64,000 bases of DNA. Origin: Halobacillus andaensis. Its GTDB lineage: Bacteria; Bacillota; Bacilli; Bacillales; Halobacillaceae. The notes under the pieces were generated by a model. It was given only the letters and a program-made list of their open reading frames with translations. It did not search any database and was not told the origin of the DNA. Below are positions 25,219 to 33,215 of this stretch, piece by piece. Every line of letters begins with the position of its first letter. Position 1 is the stretch's first letter. Position numbers and translations under genes: made by a program. The DNA lies in assembly GCF_014636475.1 (NCBI RefSeq), contig NZ_BMEL01000003.1, positions 248,001 to 312,000 of the forward strand, given 5' to 3'.

Positions 25219-25358
25219 TAATTTTCCGTACGATCCTCTCATCTTCTAGAGTGAAATAAACACTCTACAGGAATTGGCACCGTTCTCGTCAATCCTTAGA
25301 TTGATTCGATGGTTGCCGGGCATCAAAGGGCCAGTCCCTCCGCCTCTCTGGATAAGAA
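25176..25358 (-). ncRNA. SAM-I (S-box) riboswitch with terminator, upstream of msrA
   Basis: Read on the minus strand. P1 is CUUAUC near 25355 pairing with GAUGAG near 25236. The core GGAGGGACTGGCCCT is followed by TTTGATGCCCGGCAACC and then GGTGCCAATTCC, the standard S-box order. The expression platform is a terminator at 25176-25218. When SAM is bound the terminator should form and switch msrA off. Methionine scarcity would therefore raise repair of oxidised methionine. Confidence in the riboswitch is high; the target is inferred from position. Confidence 0.93.
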
Positions 25359-25444
25359 GTTTCCGTTATAATTTTAAGTTATTTTATATAATACAATGTT
25401 TCAATCTCGAAGTAAAGGCGAATGCTTCATTTTTTTAGAAAAAA

Positions 25445-26143
25445 TTATGAAGATCCATTTCCGGTTGTCATTACCTCTTCAAACGGCTGCACAATTACAA
25501 AGCCTTCTCCTTTAAACTCCATCTGAATAGACTCACCGCTCCCACGCCCAATAAACGTCTTCAGGCTTACATCGGTACGAAATTCAGGCTTTAAATGTCC
25601 TGACCAAGCTACCGTTGCATTTGGATCCGTAATGACAGGCTCCCCTGGTCGTACAAGCAAAGTTAATGGCTCATAGTGAGAAGTAATCGCCACCCTTCCT
25701 CGGCCCTCTAACGTCACGTTGAACAGTCCGCCTGACACCATTCCAGCTACTTTTTTCATTAATTTAATATCCCATGATATGCCAGGCTCAAAGGCAAGAA
25801 GATCGTTCCCGTTAACCGTGATGGATTCATTATTCAAATCAAAGATGGTAACCTTTTTCCCTTGATCAGCTAAGTATAGACGACCTTTTCCGGCTGCCTT
25901 CATCAGAGAACTGCCCTCGCCCGAGAAGGCTTTCTTAAACATTTTCCCAACACCATGTTCCAATATACCTTCCCGTTCAAACTTAATAGAACCATTATAG
26001 GAAATCATCGATCCTGCTTTGGCCCATACTTGATCAGAAAGGTTTACTTCTAATATACGCTCTGTTTCCAGTTCAAAGAACTCATTTTCTGCTTCATCCT
26101 GCTTGGTTTTTCTTATGAATTCATCAATCGAATAATTGCTCAC
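25445..26143 (-). CDS. AIM24-family protein
   Basis: A 232-aa beta-rich protein of the AIM24/TIGR00266 family. It shows VWAKAGSMISYNGSIKFERE, then GEGSSLMKAAGKGRLYLADQ, and the C-terminal GRGSGESIQMEFKGEGFVIV. The family has a known fold but no settled bacterial function; a membrane-surface or stress role has been suggested for relatives. There is no signal peptide. It stands alone between the riboswitch region and the chromate transporter pair. RBS is of GGGGAG type upstream of 26143. Confidence 0.8.
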   Translation of the reverse strand: MSNYSIDEFIRKTKQDEAENEFFELETERILEVNLSDQVWAKAGSMISYNGSIKFEREGILEHGVGKMFKKAFSGEGSSLMKAAGKGRLYLADQGKKVTIFDLNNESITVNGNDLLAFEPGISWDIKLMKKVAGMVSGGLFNVTLEGRGRVAITSHYEPLTLLVRPGEPVITDPNATVAWSGHLKPEFRTDVSLKTFIGRGSGESIQMEFKGEGFVIVQPFEEVMTTGNGSS

Positions 26144-26217
26144 TATCTCTCCCCTTTCCTGTCTCGTCCTTATTGTATACGAGAAAGAGGGTATAAATGA
26201 TTCATTACGTTAAACAT

Positions 26218-26751
26218 TCACCCTCCTAGAAAAAGGGCACCATATAAAAGCGAGCCAGCAATGACAAAAGCCGGGTGTACTTTTACTCGCTCAAGTAAAA
26301 CATAGCTCACTATTATTAAAAAAACAGTTTGCACAATACCTGCGGATCCATAAGAAGTTTCAAAGAATTGATAAGCCATTACCCCGAGTAGAATAGCGAT
26401 AACAGGACGAATAAAAGAGGTCATTGCTTTCACACGTGGTGAACCTTTAAATTTATTCAGAAGGCTTAATAGCGCAATCATTAAAATAAGAGAAGGAGCA
26501 ACGGTAGCAAACACTCCGATAAATGCTCCTAAAATGCCGGCTTGTTCATACCCTATAAACCCCGCCATTTTTGTGGCAATCGGCCCGGGCAGAGCATTAG
26601 CGACGGCAAGCATTTCACTGAATTCGTTTACCGACATCCACTCAAATCGGCCGACTACTTCATTTTCGACTAAGGGAATAGAAGCTGGGCCACCACCGTA
26701 TCCCACCACTCCTGGGATAAAGAACGCTACGAAAATTTGCCAATAGATCAT
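26218..26751 (-). CDS. chromate transporter, short-chain CHR subunit (second)
   Basis: A 177-aa single CHR domain with FFIPGVVGYGGGPASIPLVE, GRFEWMSVNEFSEMLAVANA, and LPGPIATKMAGFIGYEQAG. Such short proteins work as pairs (chr N and C types) to expel chromate. Its ATG overlaps the preceding gene stop by 4 bp. It is the last gene of the ggt-like/chr operon; the B. subtilis equivalents are ywrA/ywrB. Substrate in nature may be a different oxyanion; the assignment is by family. Confidence 0.88.
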   Translation of the reverse strand: MIYWQIFVAFFIPGVVGYGGGPASIPLVENEVVGRFEWMSVNEFSEMLAVANALPGPIATKMAGFIGYEQAGILGAFIGVFATVAPSLILMIALLSLLNKFKGSPRVKAMTSFIRPVIAILLGVMAYQFFETSYGSAGIVQTVFLIIVSYVLLERVKVHPAFVIAGSLLYGALFLGG

Positions 26752-27338
26752 TTAGAGACCTCCTTACTGTGATACTCATCTCGATCCGTTCCCTTTTTAC
26801 TCATTGGACGAAGAAGAGCAAATAGTAAGAGGACTAAAATAACAAGCCCCGGGTGTACACCGCCACCTTCTATTAACAATAGTGAAGCGGTTCCGATCAA
26901 CAGCGTCACCCAAACTCCAAGGTTTTGTTTAGATTTTTTGACAAAGTCAAAGGCTAGGACAGCCAACATAACTCCCACTACCGGAACAACGGCTTGTGTC
27001 ATTCCATTCACCCATGATAATTCCCGAAAGTTATTTAGAAAGGATAGCAAAATAATTAAAACAGCAATTGTTGGAAGTATAGTAGCTAAAACAGCATTCA
27101 TCATTCCTGTGAAACCTGAAACACGATAGCCTATATAACCAGCCATTTTAGTAGCAATTGGACCTGGAAGAGAATTTCCAAGTGCTAAAACATCAGCAAA
27201 CTCATCGTCCGTCATCCACTTATATTTCTCTACGACTTCTTTATGTACGAGAGGGATAGAAGACGGCCCTCCACCATATCCAAAGATTCCTACTCTAAAA
27301 AATGCAAGGAAGAGATTCCATTGCTGCAACCTTCTCAC
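26748..27338 (-). CDS. chromate transporter, short-chain CHR subunit (first)
   Basis: A 196-aa CHR-domain protein with LAFFRVGIFGYGGGPSSIPL, YKWMTDDEFADVLALGNSLP, and GPIATKMAGYIGYRVSG. It pairs with the adjacent 177-aa protein, together forming the six-plus-six helix unit of a full ChrA. GTG 27338 is used with AAGGAAGG just upstream. It is 8 bp downstream of the gamma-glutamyltransferase-like gene, so the three are one transcript on the minus strand. Confidence 0.88.
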   Translation of the reverse strand: MRRLQQWNLFLAFFRVGIFGYGGGPSSIPLVHKEVVEKYKWMTDDEFADVLALGNSLPGPIATKMAGYIGYRVSGFTGMMNAVLATILPTIAVLIILLSFLNNFRELSWVNGMTQAVVPVVGVMLAVLAFDFVKKSKQNLGVWVTLLIGTASLLLIEGGGVHPGLVILVLLLFALLRPMSKKGTDRDEYHSKEVSK

Positions 27339-27346
27339 TCCCTTCC

Positions 27347-28960
27347 TTAATACGCTGATATCGTTCCATCTGTTCTAGATTCAGTTCCACCAAATAAAAC
27401 ACCTGTATTCTCATCTCTTAAGATCATCTGACCTCTTCCAAAACCATCCCCATTTAACTGAACTTCAATTTCATGACCTTTTCTATAAAGGGCTTGTGCG
27501 ATATGCGAAGGAAAGTCAGGTTCGACATAAACCGTCTTCTCTTTCATCCATTGCCAGCGCGGAGCATCTAAAGCGGCTTGAGGATTCAAGTTAAAATCAA
27601 TTGTATTCATAATGACTTGCATATGCCCTTGCGGCTGCATAAAGCCTCCCATGACACCAAATGGTCCCACAGCTTTATTATCCTTCGTTAAGAAACCAGG
27701 AATTATGGTATGATAGGATCGTTTATTGCCACCCAAAGCATTCACATGGTTTGGATCCATCGAGAAGTTATGCCCACGGTTTTGCAGCGAGATCCCTGTA
27801 CCTGGTATAACCACTCCTGCCCCAAATCCCATATAATTACTTTGGATAAATGAGACCATATTGCCTTCCTCATCAGCCGCAGCTAAATAGACGGTCCCCC
27901 CTTTAGGTGGTACTCCTGCTTCAGGAACTAGTGCTTCTTCTCCTATCAATGCCCTGCGCTCTTGGGCATAATGAGAACTTAACAATTGATCAACTTCTAC
28001 GTTCATATGATTAGCATCAGCAATAAACTTCTGACCGTCTGCAAATGCCAACTTCATCGCTTCTATTTGGCAATGATAAGTGGTTACATCTTCTTTATGC
28101 AGGTGATTAAATCCATTCATAATGTTTAAGGCAGACAATGCTACCAATCCTTGACCATTAGGAGGAATCTCCCAAACGTCATACCCTCTATAGTTTACGG
28201 AAATGGGGTCTACCCATTCTGGTTTAAAATTTATTAAATCCTCTTTTCTTATGTACCCATTATGCTTCCTCGAAAAGGCATCTATTTTATCGGCCAACTC
28301 TCCATGATAAAATGCTTCAGCATTAGATTCAGCAATTTTTCTTAACGTGTCGGCATGGTTTTGCGATTTCCATAGCTCTCCTATTCTTGGAGCCTTACCC
28401 TTAGGAGCAAATGTCTCGAACCAATGTTCGAACTCTTCGCCTTTTAACTCAGTTTTAAATTTCTCTACTCCAGTATGCCAAAACTTCCCTAAAACTGGAG
28501 AAACAGGGAATCCATTATTAGCGTAATCAATGGCTGGAGCTAATACTTCTGTTAAGGGCAGCTTTCCAAATCGTCTAGATAGCTCAGCCCATGCCCCAGG
28601 AGCCCCCGGAACCGTAACAGGAGTTAATCCATATTTAGGAATAGCTTCATAACCACGGGATCGTAAATCATCTATGGAAATAGAAGAAGGCGAATGACCA
28701 CTGCTATTTAATCCATAAAGCTTATCTTTAACCCAAACAAGAGCGAAAGCATCACCGCCAATTCCATTTGATGTAGGTTCCACAACCGTAAGAGCAGCAG
28801 CAGTAGCAATCGCAGCATCGATCGCGTTTCCACCTTTCTTCAGCATATCCAGCCCTGCCTGAGAAGCTAAGGGCTGGGAAGTAGCAACCATTCCCTTCTT
28901 AGAGATTGTTGACATTCGCTGTGCTTTATAAGGGTGGTATAAATAGTCGTTTTTTTTCAT
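27347..28960 (-). CDS. gamma-glutamyltransferase-family protein (YwrD-like, cytoplasmic)
   Basis: A 537-aa Ntn hydrolase. The self-processing nucleophile Thr356 sits in PPKGGTVYLA, and NGIGGDAFALVW plus the GNGQGLVALSALN-type pocket match gamma-glutamyl transpeptidases. There is no signal peptide, unlike secreted Ggt, so it is probably cytoplasmic like B. subtilis YwrD. It would cleave gamma-glutamyl bonds, perhaps of thiol conjugates. It heads the chromate-transporter operon and is divergent from an Lrp-type regulator. Confidence 0.87.
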   Translation of the reverse strand: MKKNDYLYHPYKAQRMSTISKKGMVATSQPLASQAGLDMLKKGGNAIDAAIATAAALTVVEPTSNGIGGDAFALVWVKDKLYGLNSSGHSPSSISIDDLRSRGYEAIPKYGLTPVTVPGAPGAWAELSRRFGKLPLTEVLAPAIDYANNGFPVSPVLGKFWHTGVEKFKTELKGEEFEHWFETFAPKGKAPRIGELWKSQNHADTLRKIAESNAEAFYHGELADKIDAFSRKHNGYIRKEDLINFKPEWVDPISVNYRGYDVWEIPPNGQGLVALSALNIMNGFNHLHKEDVTTYHCQIEAMKLAFADGQKFIADANHMNVEVDQLLSSHYAQERRALIGEEALVPEAGVPPKGGTVYLAAADEEGNMVSFIQSNYMGFGAGVVIPGTGISLQNRGHNFSMDPNHVNALGGNKRSYHTIIPGFLTKDNKAVGPFGVMGGFMQPQGHMQVIMNTIDFNLNPQAALDAPRWQWMKEKTVYVEPDFPSHIAQALYRKGHEIEVQLNGDGFGRGQMILRDENTGVLFGGTESRTDGTISAY

Positions 28961-29076
28961 TTACTGACAACCTTTCTTCCCAATAATTAATGGTGCTGTT
29001 TCGCTGTATCATTTTACTTTAAGTTACTTCAAAAGAATATAATTATCGTTCGTTAATCTAAATGGAATTTTAAATT

Positions 29077-29110
29077 AACATTCGTTATAATTTAATTATA
29101 AGTGAATGTT
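29077..29110. promoter_or_regulatory. 34-bp imperfect palindrome between ywrD-like and Lrp genes
   Basis: AACATTCGTTATAATT faces AATTATAAGTGAATGTT (complement AACATTCACTTATAATT), centred on an AT-rich middle. It lies in the 270-bp divergent gap. It is a strong candidate operator for the adjacent Lrp-type regulator; binding is inferred. Confidence 0.55.
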
Positions 29111-29230
29111 CTAAATATTTAAAGAGTTAATTACACCAACACCAAGTTTGATCCCCTATTTTCTTCATGCTACTATTTTGGTACGTACCAGTGCCAGAAC
29201 GAATTTACCCCACTAAGATAGGTGGTTATT

Positions 29231-29698
29231 ATGGAAAAAAGCCAAAGGTTAAAAATTGACGACACAGATAAAGAAATACTGGAACTTTTAATTGAAGACG
29301 GAAGATTATCTTACGCGGACATCGGGAAAGAAATAGACCTTTCTCGCGTGGCCGTCCGGTCACGAGTGAATCAACTGATCGAGCGTGGCATTATCGAAAA
29401 GTTTACAGCTGTAGTTAACAGCGAAAAAGTAGGTAAAGAAGTATCGGCTTTTTTTGAAGTCGATTGCGAACCTAGAGCTCTGGTCGATGTTGCAGAAAAT
29501 TTGGCAAATAACCCTTATGTGGCAAGCTGTTATCAAATGACGGGTCCTAGCACTCTGCATATGCATGTGCTTGTTAGTGATTTTACGGAATTAGAATCAT
29601 TTGTGAATAACGAATTATACGCATTAGAGGGCATCACCCGGGTGGAAAGCCATATTTTACTGAGACGCTTTAAGAGTAGAAGTGGTTTAAAATTATAA
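29231..29698 (+). CDS. Lrp/AsnC-family transcriptional regulator
   Basis: A 155-aa regulator with an N-terminal winged helix (LSYADIGKEIDLSRVAVRSR, about residues 25-50) and a C-terminal RAM-type domain, including GPSTLHMHVLVSDFTELESF. ATG 29231 is chosen because AGGTGG lies 5 bases upstream; an in-frame GTG at 29222 overlaps that site. It is divergent from the ggt-like/chr operon. In B. subtilis the equivalent YwrC represses the chr genes, so the same role is inferred. Confidence 0.88.
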   Translation: MEKSQRLKIDDTDKEILELLIEDGRLSYADIGKEIDLSRVAVRSRVNQLIERGIIEKFTAVVNSEKVGKEVSAFFEVDCEPRALVDVAENLANNPYVASCYQMTGPSTLHMHVLVSDFTELESFVNNELYALEGITRVESHILLRRFKSRSGLKL

Positions 29699-29734
29699 AA
29701 AGGCAAGGTCTCAAATTGAGACCTTGCCTTTTTA
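29697..29734. terminator. bidirectional terminator after the Lrp gene
   Basis: AAAAAGGCAAGGTCTC and GAGACCTTGCCTTTTT form a 16-bp perfect stem around AAATT. It serves both the Lrp gene and the convergent Nudix gene. Confidence 0.88.
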
Positions 29735-29748
29735 TATGGAAATAACCT

Positions 29749-30204
29749 TTACTTTACTTTCTTCAATACATCTTGAATCATCTTTCTGTGACTGCCGATC
29801 ATGTTTTCCGGGAGTTGGTCTTCTGAAAAAAATTGACATTGATACGATTCTTCTTCATTTGCTATCACGTGACCTTCATAATCCCCCGTGTAGTACGCTG
29901 CTGTAACAGAGTAAAATTCGTCTCCATTTTTAGCGACGGTGAAAAATTCCTCTCCTGAGTAAACATCGATTAGCTCTAAGTTTTTAACTTGTAAATTTGT
30001 TTCTTCAAAGACTTCTCGCTTGGCTGCGTCCTCCGTAGATTCACCCAACTCCATAAGACCTCCAGGAAGGCCCCAAACTCCTTCAGGAAACGTGCGCTGC
30101 TGTAGCAGCATTTGCTTTTGCTCATTAAAAATAACTACAATGGCTCCCACAAGAATTAATGGACGATGCCCTACTAATCTTCTTAAATCTTCTACATACC
30201 CCAA
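29749..30204 (-). CDS. Nudix hydrolase
   Basis: A 151-aa protein with a complete Nudix box, GGLMELGESTEDAAKREVFE followed by ETN, that binds metal and hydrolyses nucleoside diphosphate derivatives. It begins MGYVEDLRRLVGHRPLILV, typical of the MutT-like ADP-ribose/NADH-type clade. The substrate is unknown. A GNAT gene lies 26 bp upstream on the same strand, so the two may be co-transcribed. Confidence 0.88.
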   Translation of the reverse strand: MGYVEDLRRLVGHRPLILVGAIVVIFNEQKQMLLQQRTFPEGVWGLPGGLMELGESTEDAAKREVFEETNLQVKNLELIDVYSGEEFFTVAKNGDEFYSVTAAYYTGDYEGHVIANEEESYQCQFFSEDQLPENMIGSHRKMIQDVLKKVK

Positions 30205-30230
30205 AAAACGACCTTCCTTCTTAGCTGGTG

Positions 30231-30665
30231 TTACAATGTTTTCTTTAATGTATAAAAGTTTGTGCCAGGGAAGTAGTCTTTGATTTCTCCTACCACTTTA
30301 TAACCATTAGCTACGTAGAATTTTTTCGTTCTTTGCTCAAAGGTTGTCAGCATGGCGTAATCAGCGCCTCGTTTCCTGGCCATATTCTCTACAGTTCGCA
30401 GCAATTCTGTCCCAATTCCCTGGCCTCTATACTGCTCGTACACCCAACAATCATTAATTTCAAGCCAATTCCAGTACAGTTCAGAAGAAATTCCACCCAC
30501 CCATTTTTGTTCTTCATTTGAGACCATCATATTAATGGGTTGAACAGATTCTTTATTTTTTGCTATATAGGTCGGATACTCTTCTTTACACTGTTCTAGC
30601 TTTTGGTAAATAAAATTAGAAAACTCCCCTCGCCCTTCCATATCAATTGTCACATTATAGTTCAC
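30231..30665 (-). CDS. GNAT-family N-acetyltransferase
   Basis: A 144-aa GNAT protein. It shows LEINDCWVYEQYRGQGIGTE, with RGQGIG as the acetyl-CoA site, then LLRTVENMARKRGADYAMLT and FYVANGYKVVGEIKDY. The substrate is unknown. It lies just upstream of the Nudix gene. The 248-bp gap above it (30666-30913) is A/T-rich; apart from possible weak promoter elements nothing is seen there. Confidence 0.84.
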   Translation of the reverse strand: MNYNVTIDMEGRGEFSNFIYQKLEQCKEEYPTYIAKNKESVQPINMMVSNEEQKWVGGISSELYWNWLEINDCWVYEQYRGQGIGTELLRTVENMARKRGADYAMLTTFEQRTKKFYVANGYKVVGEIKDYFPGTNFYTLKKTL

Positions 30666-30913
30666 TTTTTTTCTGTCACCTCTAATTAAATGTAATGGAA
30701 TAATTTATGTCGAACCCATGATGACTTCAACCACAAAAGATATTTTAGCATAAATAGGAAATCTTTAGAACTTTTATCCATTTTAATATAGGGAAATGTT
30801 TATCAATTATACCCTATGAAGTTAGACGACTAGCCTTATGAAAAAGTTTTACCGTTCACCAAAAAAATTGTTTTTTTCTCAATTTTCAATGAATAGGTTT
30901 CTACACAAAAAAT

Positions 30914-31309
30914 TTATCTTTCCACCCTTTTATTCTCAGGCTGTTTTATCCAATATCGAATCCCTTTTCCAGCATAGGGTTCATCAGCAAACCTTGGGAT
31001 GACATGCAGGTGAGCATGCGGGATCGATTGTCCACCTACTTCCCCAGTATTCCAGCCAACACTATACCCTTCTGTGGAATGAAGATGATCTAATCTTTGT
31101 TTTGCTTTTAGAAGTAAGTCACGGGAGTCTTCCCACTCTTGATTAGATAAAGCAAATACATTCACTTTATGTGCTTTAGGGATGATTAATCCGCTCCCTG
31201 CTAACACTTCCTGCTCTGTAGCTTTTTGAATAAAATAACAGGTTTCATTTTCTTCTATAATCGATTGTTCCTCGTCATTTAATACGTTACAGAACACGCA
31301 CTCTTTCAT
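30914..31309 (-). CDS. HIT-family protein
   Basis: A 131-aa histidine-triad protein with the HAHLHV motif in IPHAHLHVIPRF, which carries the nucleophilic His of nucleotide hydrolases and transferases. An N-terminal CVFC pair may bind zinc, as in Fhit/HinT relatives. It would hydrolyse dinucleoside polyphosphates or nucleoside phosphoramidates. The ATG is 3 bp from the stop of the upstream GNAT gene, so the pair is an operon. Confidence 0.88.
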   Translation of the reverse strand: MKECVFCNVLNDEEQSIIEENETCYFIQKATEQEVLAGSGLIIPKAHKVNVFALSNQEWEDSRDLLLKAKQRLDHLHSTEGYSVGWNTGEVGGQSIPHAHLHVIPRFADEPYAGKGIRYWIKQPENKRVER

Positions 31310-31312
31310 TCT

Positions 31313-31744
31313 TTACCTCTCCAAATCTTTTTTAAATACAAAGCTTACTCGTTCATAGTTCATTTTTTGTTCGTAAAAACGATGAGCATTTTCACGTTGA
31401 AGACCCGAAGAAAGGGCTACTTTTTCATAGCCTTCTTCTGTCGCCCACTGATGAACAAATGATAATAATTTTTCACCATTCCCTAATGATCGTTTATCTT
31501 CTCGTGCCACTAAATCACAAACCCAAACAAACCGACCATAATAAAGAGTAATCATAGGCTTAAAACCAATGACTGCAACTATCTCTTCCCCTATAAATAA
31601 CCCAAACAATCGGTACATGTCTTTTTCTTTCGCTTCTTTGACTAAAGCAACATATTCTTCTTCGTCCAGATGATTTCTCAGCTGATTCATCACAGGAAAT
31701 GCAGCCCTTATTTGGTGATCCTTTTGCAACTCTCGTATTTCCAT
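31313..31744 (-). CDS. GNAT-family N-acetyltransferase
   Basis: A 143-aa acetyltransferase-fold protein. It has VWVCDLVAREDKRSLGNGEK, in which the acetyl-CoA loop is SLGNGE rather than the usual R-G-x-G-x-G, then LLSFVHQWATEEGYEKVALS and HRFYEQKMNYERVSFVFKK. ATG 31744 is preferred, with AAGGGGA upstream; an ATG at 31783 has none. It is in an operon with the HIT gene. The substrate is unknown. Confidence 0.8.
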   Translation of the reverse strand: MEIRELQKDHQIRAAFPVMNQLRNHLDEEEYVALVKEAKEKDMYRLFGLFIGEEIVAVIGFKPMITLYYGRFVWVCDLVAREDKRSLGNGEKLLSFVHQWATEEGYEKVALSSGLQRENAHRFYEQKMNYERVSFVFKKDLER

Positions 31745-31847
31745 CCTAATAATTCCCCTTAATTTAAATATAAAATCTATCACTTGATCATATTATTAAT
31801 CTTTAGATTAGTCACGCCCTGTGTTACCCCAACTGAAAGACTCCTAG

Positions 31848-32227
31848 TTAACGATCTTTAATGGTTCCATAACTTGATCCTGACATTACCTCTTCATTCT
31901 CTTGATTTCTATAAACTGTACTCATCTCAACTTTTTTAACTCCATCACCTTGTTCTATGTGCTCAATGATTAATTCACATGTAATTTGCTCACCAGTAAA
32001 AACCGGGCGAAAAAATTCATTGTTCATTTTTCTAGCAATGTAATTTAAATCCCGCCTATTTTAGTTGCTATACTAGCCGTAATCAGCCCCTGCACCATCA
32101 ATCGACCACGTTGATCGCGCTCGACGTGATGGCGTCCTTGGTCCCCACTCATTTCGCCAAACTGCAGCACTTCGTCTTCCGTGAAATTCCGCTCCCAACG
32201 ATAAACATCTCCAACCGTTACATTCAT
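31848..32227 (-). pseudogene. MaoC-like hotdog dehydratase gene with a one-base frameshift
   Basis: The ATG at 32227 has GGAGGGAG upstream. The first frame reads MNVTVGDVYRWERNFTEDEV and reaches IATKIGG, then stops. The other frame goes on as DLNYIARKMNNEFFRPVFTG and ends with GSSYGTIKDR at a TAA (31848-31850). Adding a single G in GGCGGGAT near 32046 would join the frames into a normal MaoC-domain protein. The gene is either recently broken or carries a sequencing error. A FadR-like box overlaps its promoter region. Confidence 0.8.
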
Positions 32228-32242
32228 GGACTCCCTCCAGTT

Positions 32243-32260
32243 TGAATGATCATTCATTCA
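32243..32260. promoter_or_regulatory. FadR (YsiA)-like operator in front of the MaoC gene
   Basis: TGAATGATCATTCATTCA matches the B. subtilis FadR consensus TGAATGAMTANTCATTCA at 16 of 18 positions. It overlaps a TATAAT at 32260-32265 on the minus strand, with TTGCGG 18 bp further on. It suggests control of the MaoC gene by an acyl-CoA-sensing repressor. Confidence 0.6.
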
Positions 32261-32337
32261 TTATATGAATATACTAAAATTTCCCGCAAAACAGCTACTA
32301 CTATTTTACAGGAAAGTTCAGTAAATTCAAGATAAGC

Positions 32338-32619
32338 TTATATCATCCCTATTATAAAGGCTAAAAAGATGGCAAAAGGAATAACAAAAGTAATTGTATT
32401 TATCGCTTGCAATGTGCTTAACCCTCTACTCACAGTGGTGCGTCTTCTCTGCTGTCCCCTTATAAAATGAAACGACAGAAACGATAAAAATGGAACAAAA
32501 AAACCCAGACCACCTTGCTTATGAGACAACGCTCCCACGATTTCCAACATTAAAATGCTAAGTAAAATCATGTTCGTAAAAAATATGGCAATAGGGATAA
32601 GATACGAACGAATAATCAA
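32338..32619 (-). CDS. small membrane protein, unknown function
   Basis: A 93-aa protein with hydrophobic segments near residues 5-28, 38-52 and 72-92 and a basic loop, RGQQRRRTTVSRG, in between. TTG 32619 is used, with AAGGAGGGAG 8-9 bases upstream. I do not recognise the family. It lies between the MaoC remnant and another small membrane-protein gene; no clear operon link. Confidence 0.6.
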   Translation of the reverse strand: MIIRSYLIPIAIFFTNMILLSILMLEIVGALSHKQGGLGFFVPFLSFLSFHFIRGQQRRRTTVSRGLSTLQAINTITFVIPFAIFLAFIIGMI

Positions 32620-32744
32620 GAAGCTCCCTCCTTCTTCTCTAAGTTGTGATTTCTAATAGAAGTATGTACCATATTCCACCTAGTTCTATCCACTTTATCA
32701 CAGGTTTTAGAAGAATGACGATTACGATTACTTTACAAAATATT

Positions 32745-32775
32745 AAAACCAACCTATACGCTAGGTTGGTTTTAA
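32745..32775 (-). terminator. terminator of the two-helix membrane protein gene
   Basis: AAAACCAACCT and AGGTTGGTTTT form an 11-bp stem around ATACGCT. On the minus strand TTTTAATATTTT follows. It lies 7 bp after the stop of the upstream gene. Confidence 0.75.
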
Positions 32776-32781
32776 TTTTCT

Positions 32782-33051
32782 TTATTGATGATTTGTGAAT
32801 TTTTGATACCTGCGTTCGTTTATCCACCACGTAATTAAACCGAAGAAGATCCCGCCGATTACTGCAATAATAACCTTCTCTATAATGATAGAACTCGTAA
32901 CTCCATCCCCGAAAAACGTATCCATCATGATCGAGAATAATAGAAAAATTGTACCGTACGCTACAATTCCATAATAACCAATGTATTTCATTTTTCCCAT
33001 TTCACGAGTTTTCTTCCATCGTTCATTTACTAACTTTTGTCTTTCGTTCAT
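32782..33051 (-). CDS. small two-helix membrane protein, unknown function
   Basis: An 89-aa protein beginning with a basic amphipathic stretch, MNERQKLVNERWKKTREMGK, followed by transmembrane segments near residues 22-45 and 56-77 and a basic C-terminal end. The paired positive ends around the helices suggest a hairpin in the membrane. I do not recognise the family. It is separated from the BASS transporter by 164 bp on the opposite strand. Confidence 0.62.
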   Translation of the reverse strand: MNERQKLVNERWKKTREMGKMKYIGYYGIVAYGTIFLLFSIMMDTFFGDGVTSSIIIEKVIIAVIGGIFFGLITWWINERRYQKFTNHQ

Positions 33052-33215
33052 TCTTATCCCTCCCCATAAAATTCTCTCATGATCCTATGAAAAAATAAAT
33101 ATATGGTTATCAAAAGATTGTGAACTTCTTTTCATTTTTTTCTCTCCACCACGCCTTCCTTTTGTCTGAAAATAACGTATAATCTGAAATTATATTTACA
33201 TCAAGGAGGTTCACA

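Noticed and set aside
32639-32830. A 63-codon hydrophobic frame on the minus strand.
   Set aside because: It overlaps the terminator and the end of the neighbouring membrane-protein gene, has no ribosome site, and is A/T-rich by chance.
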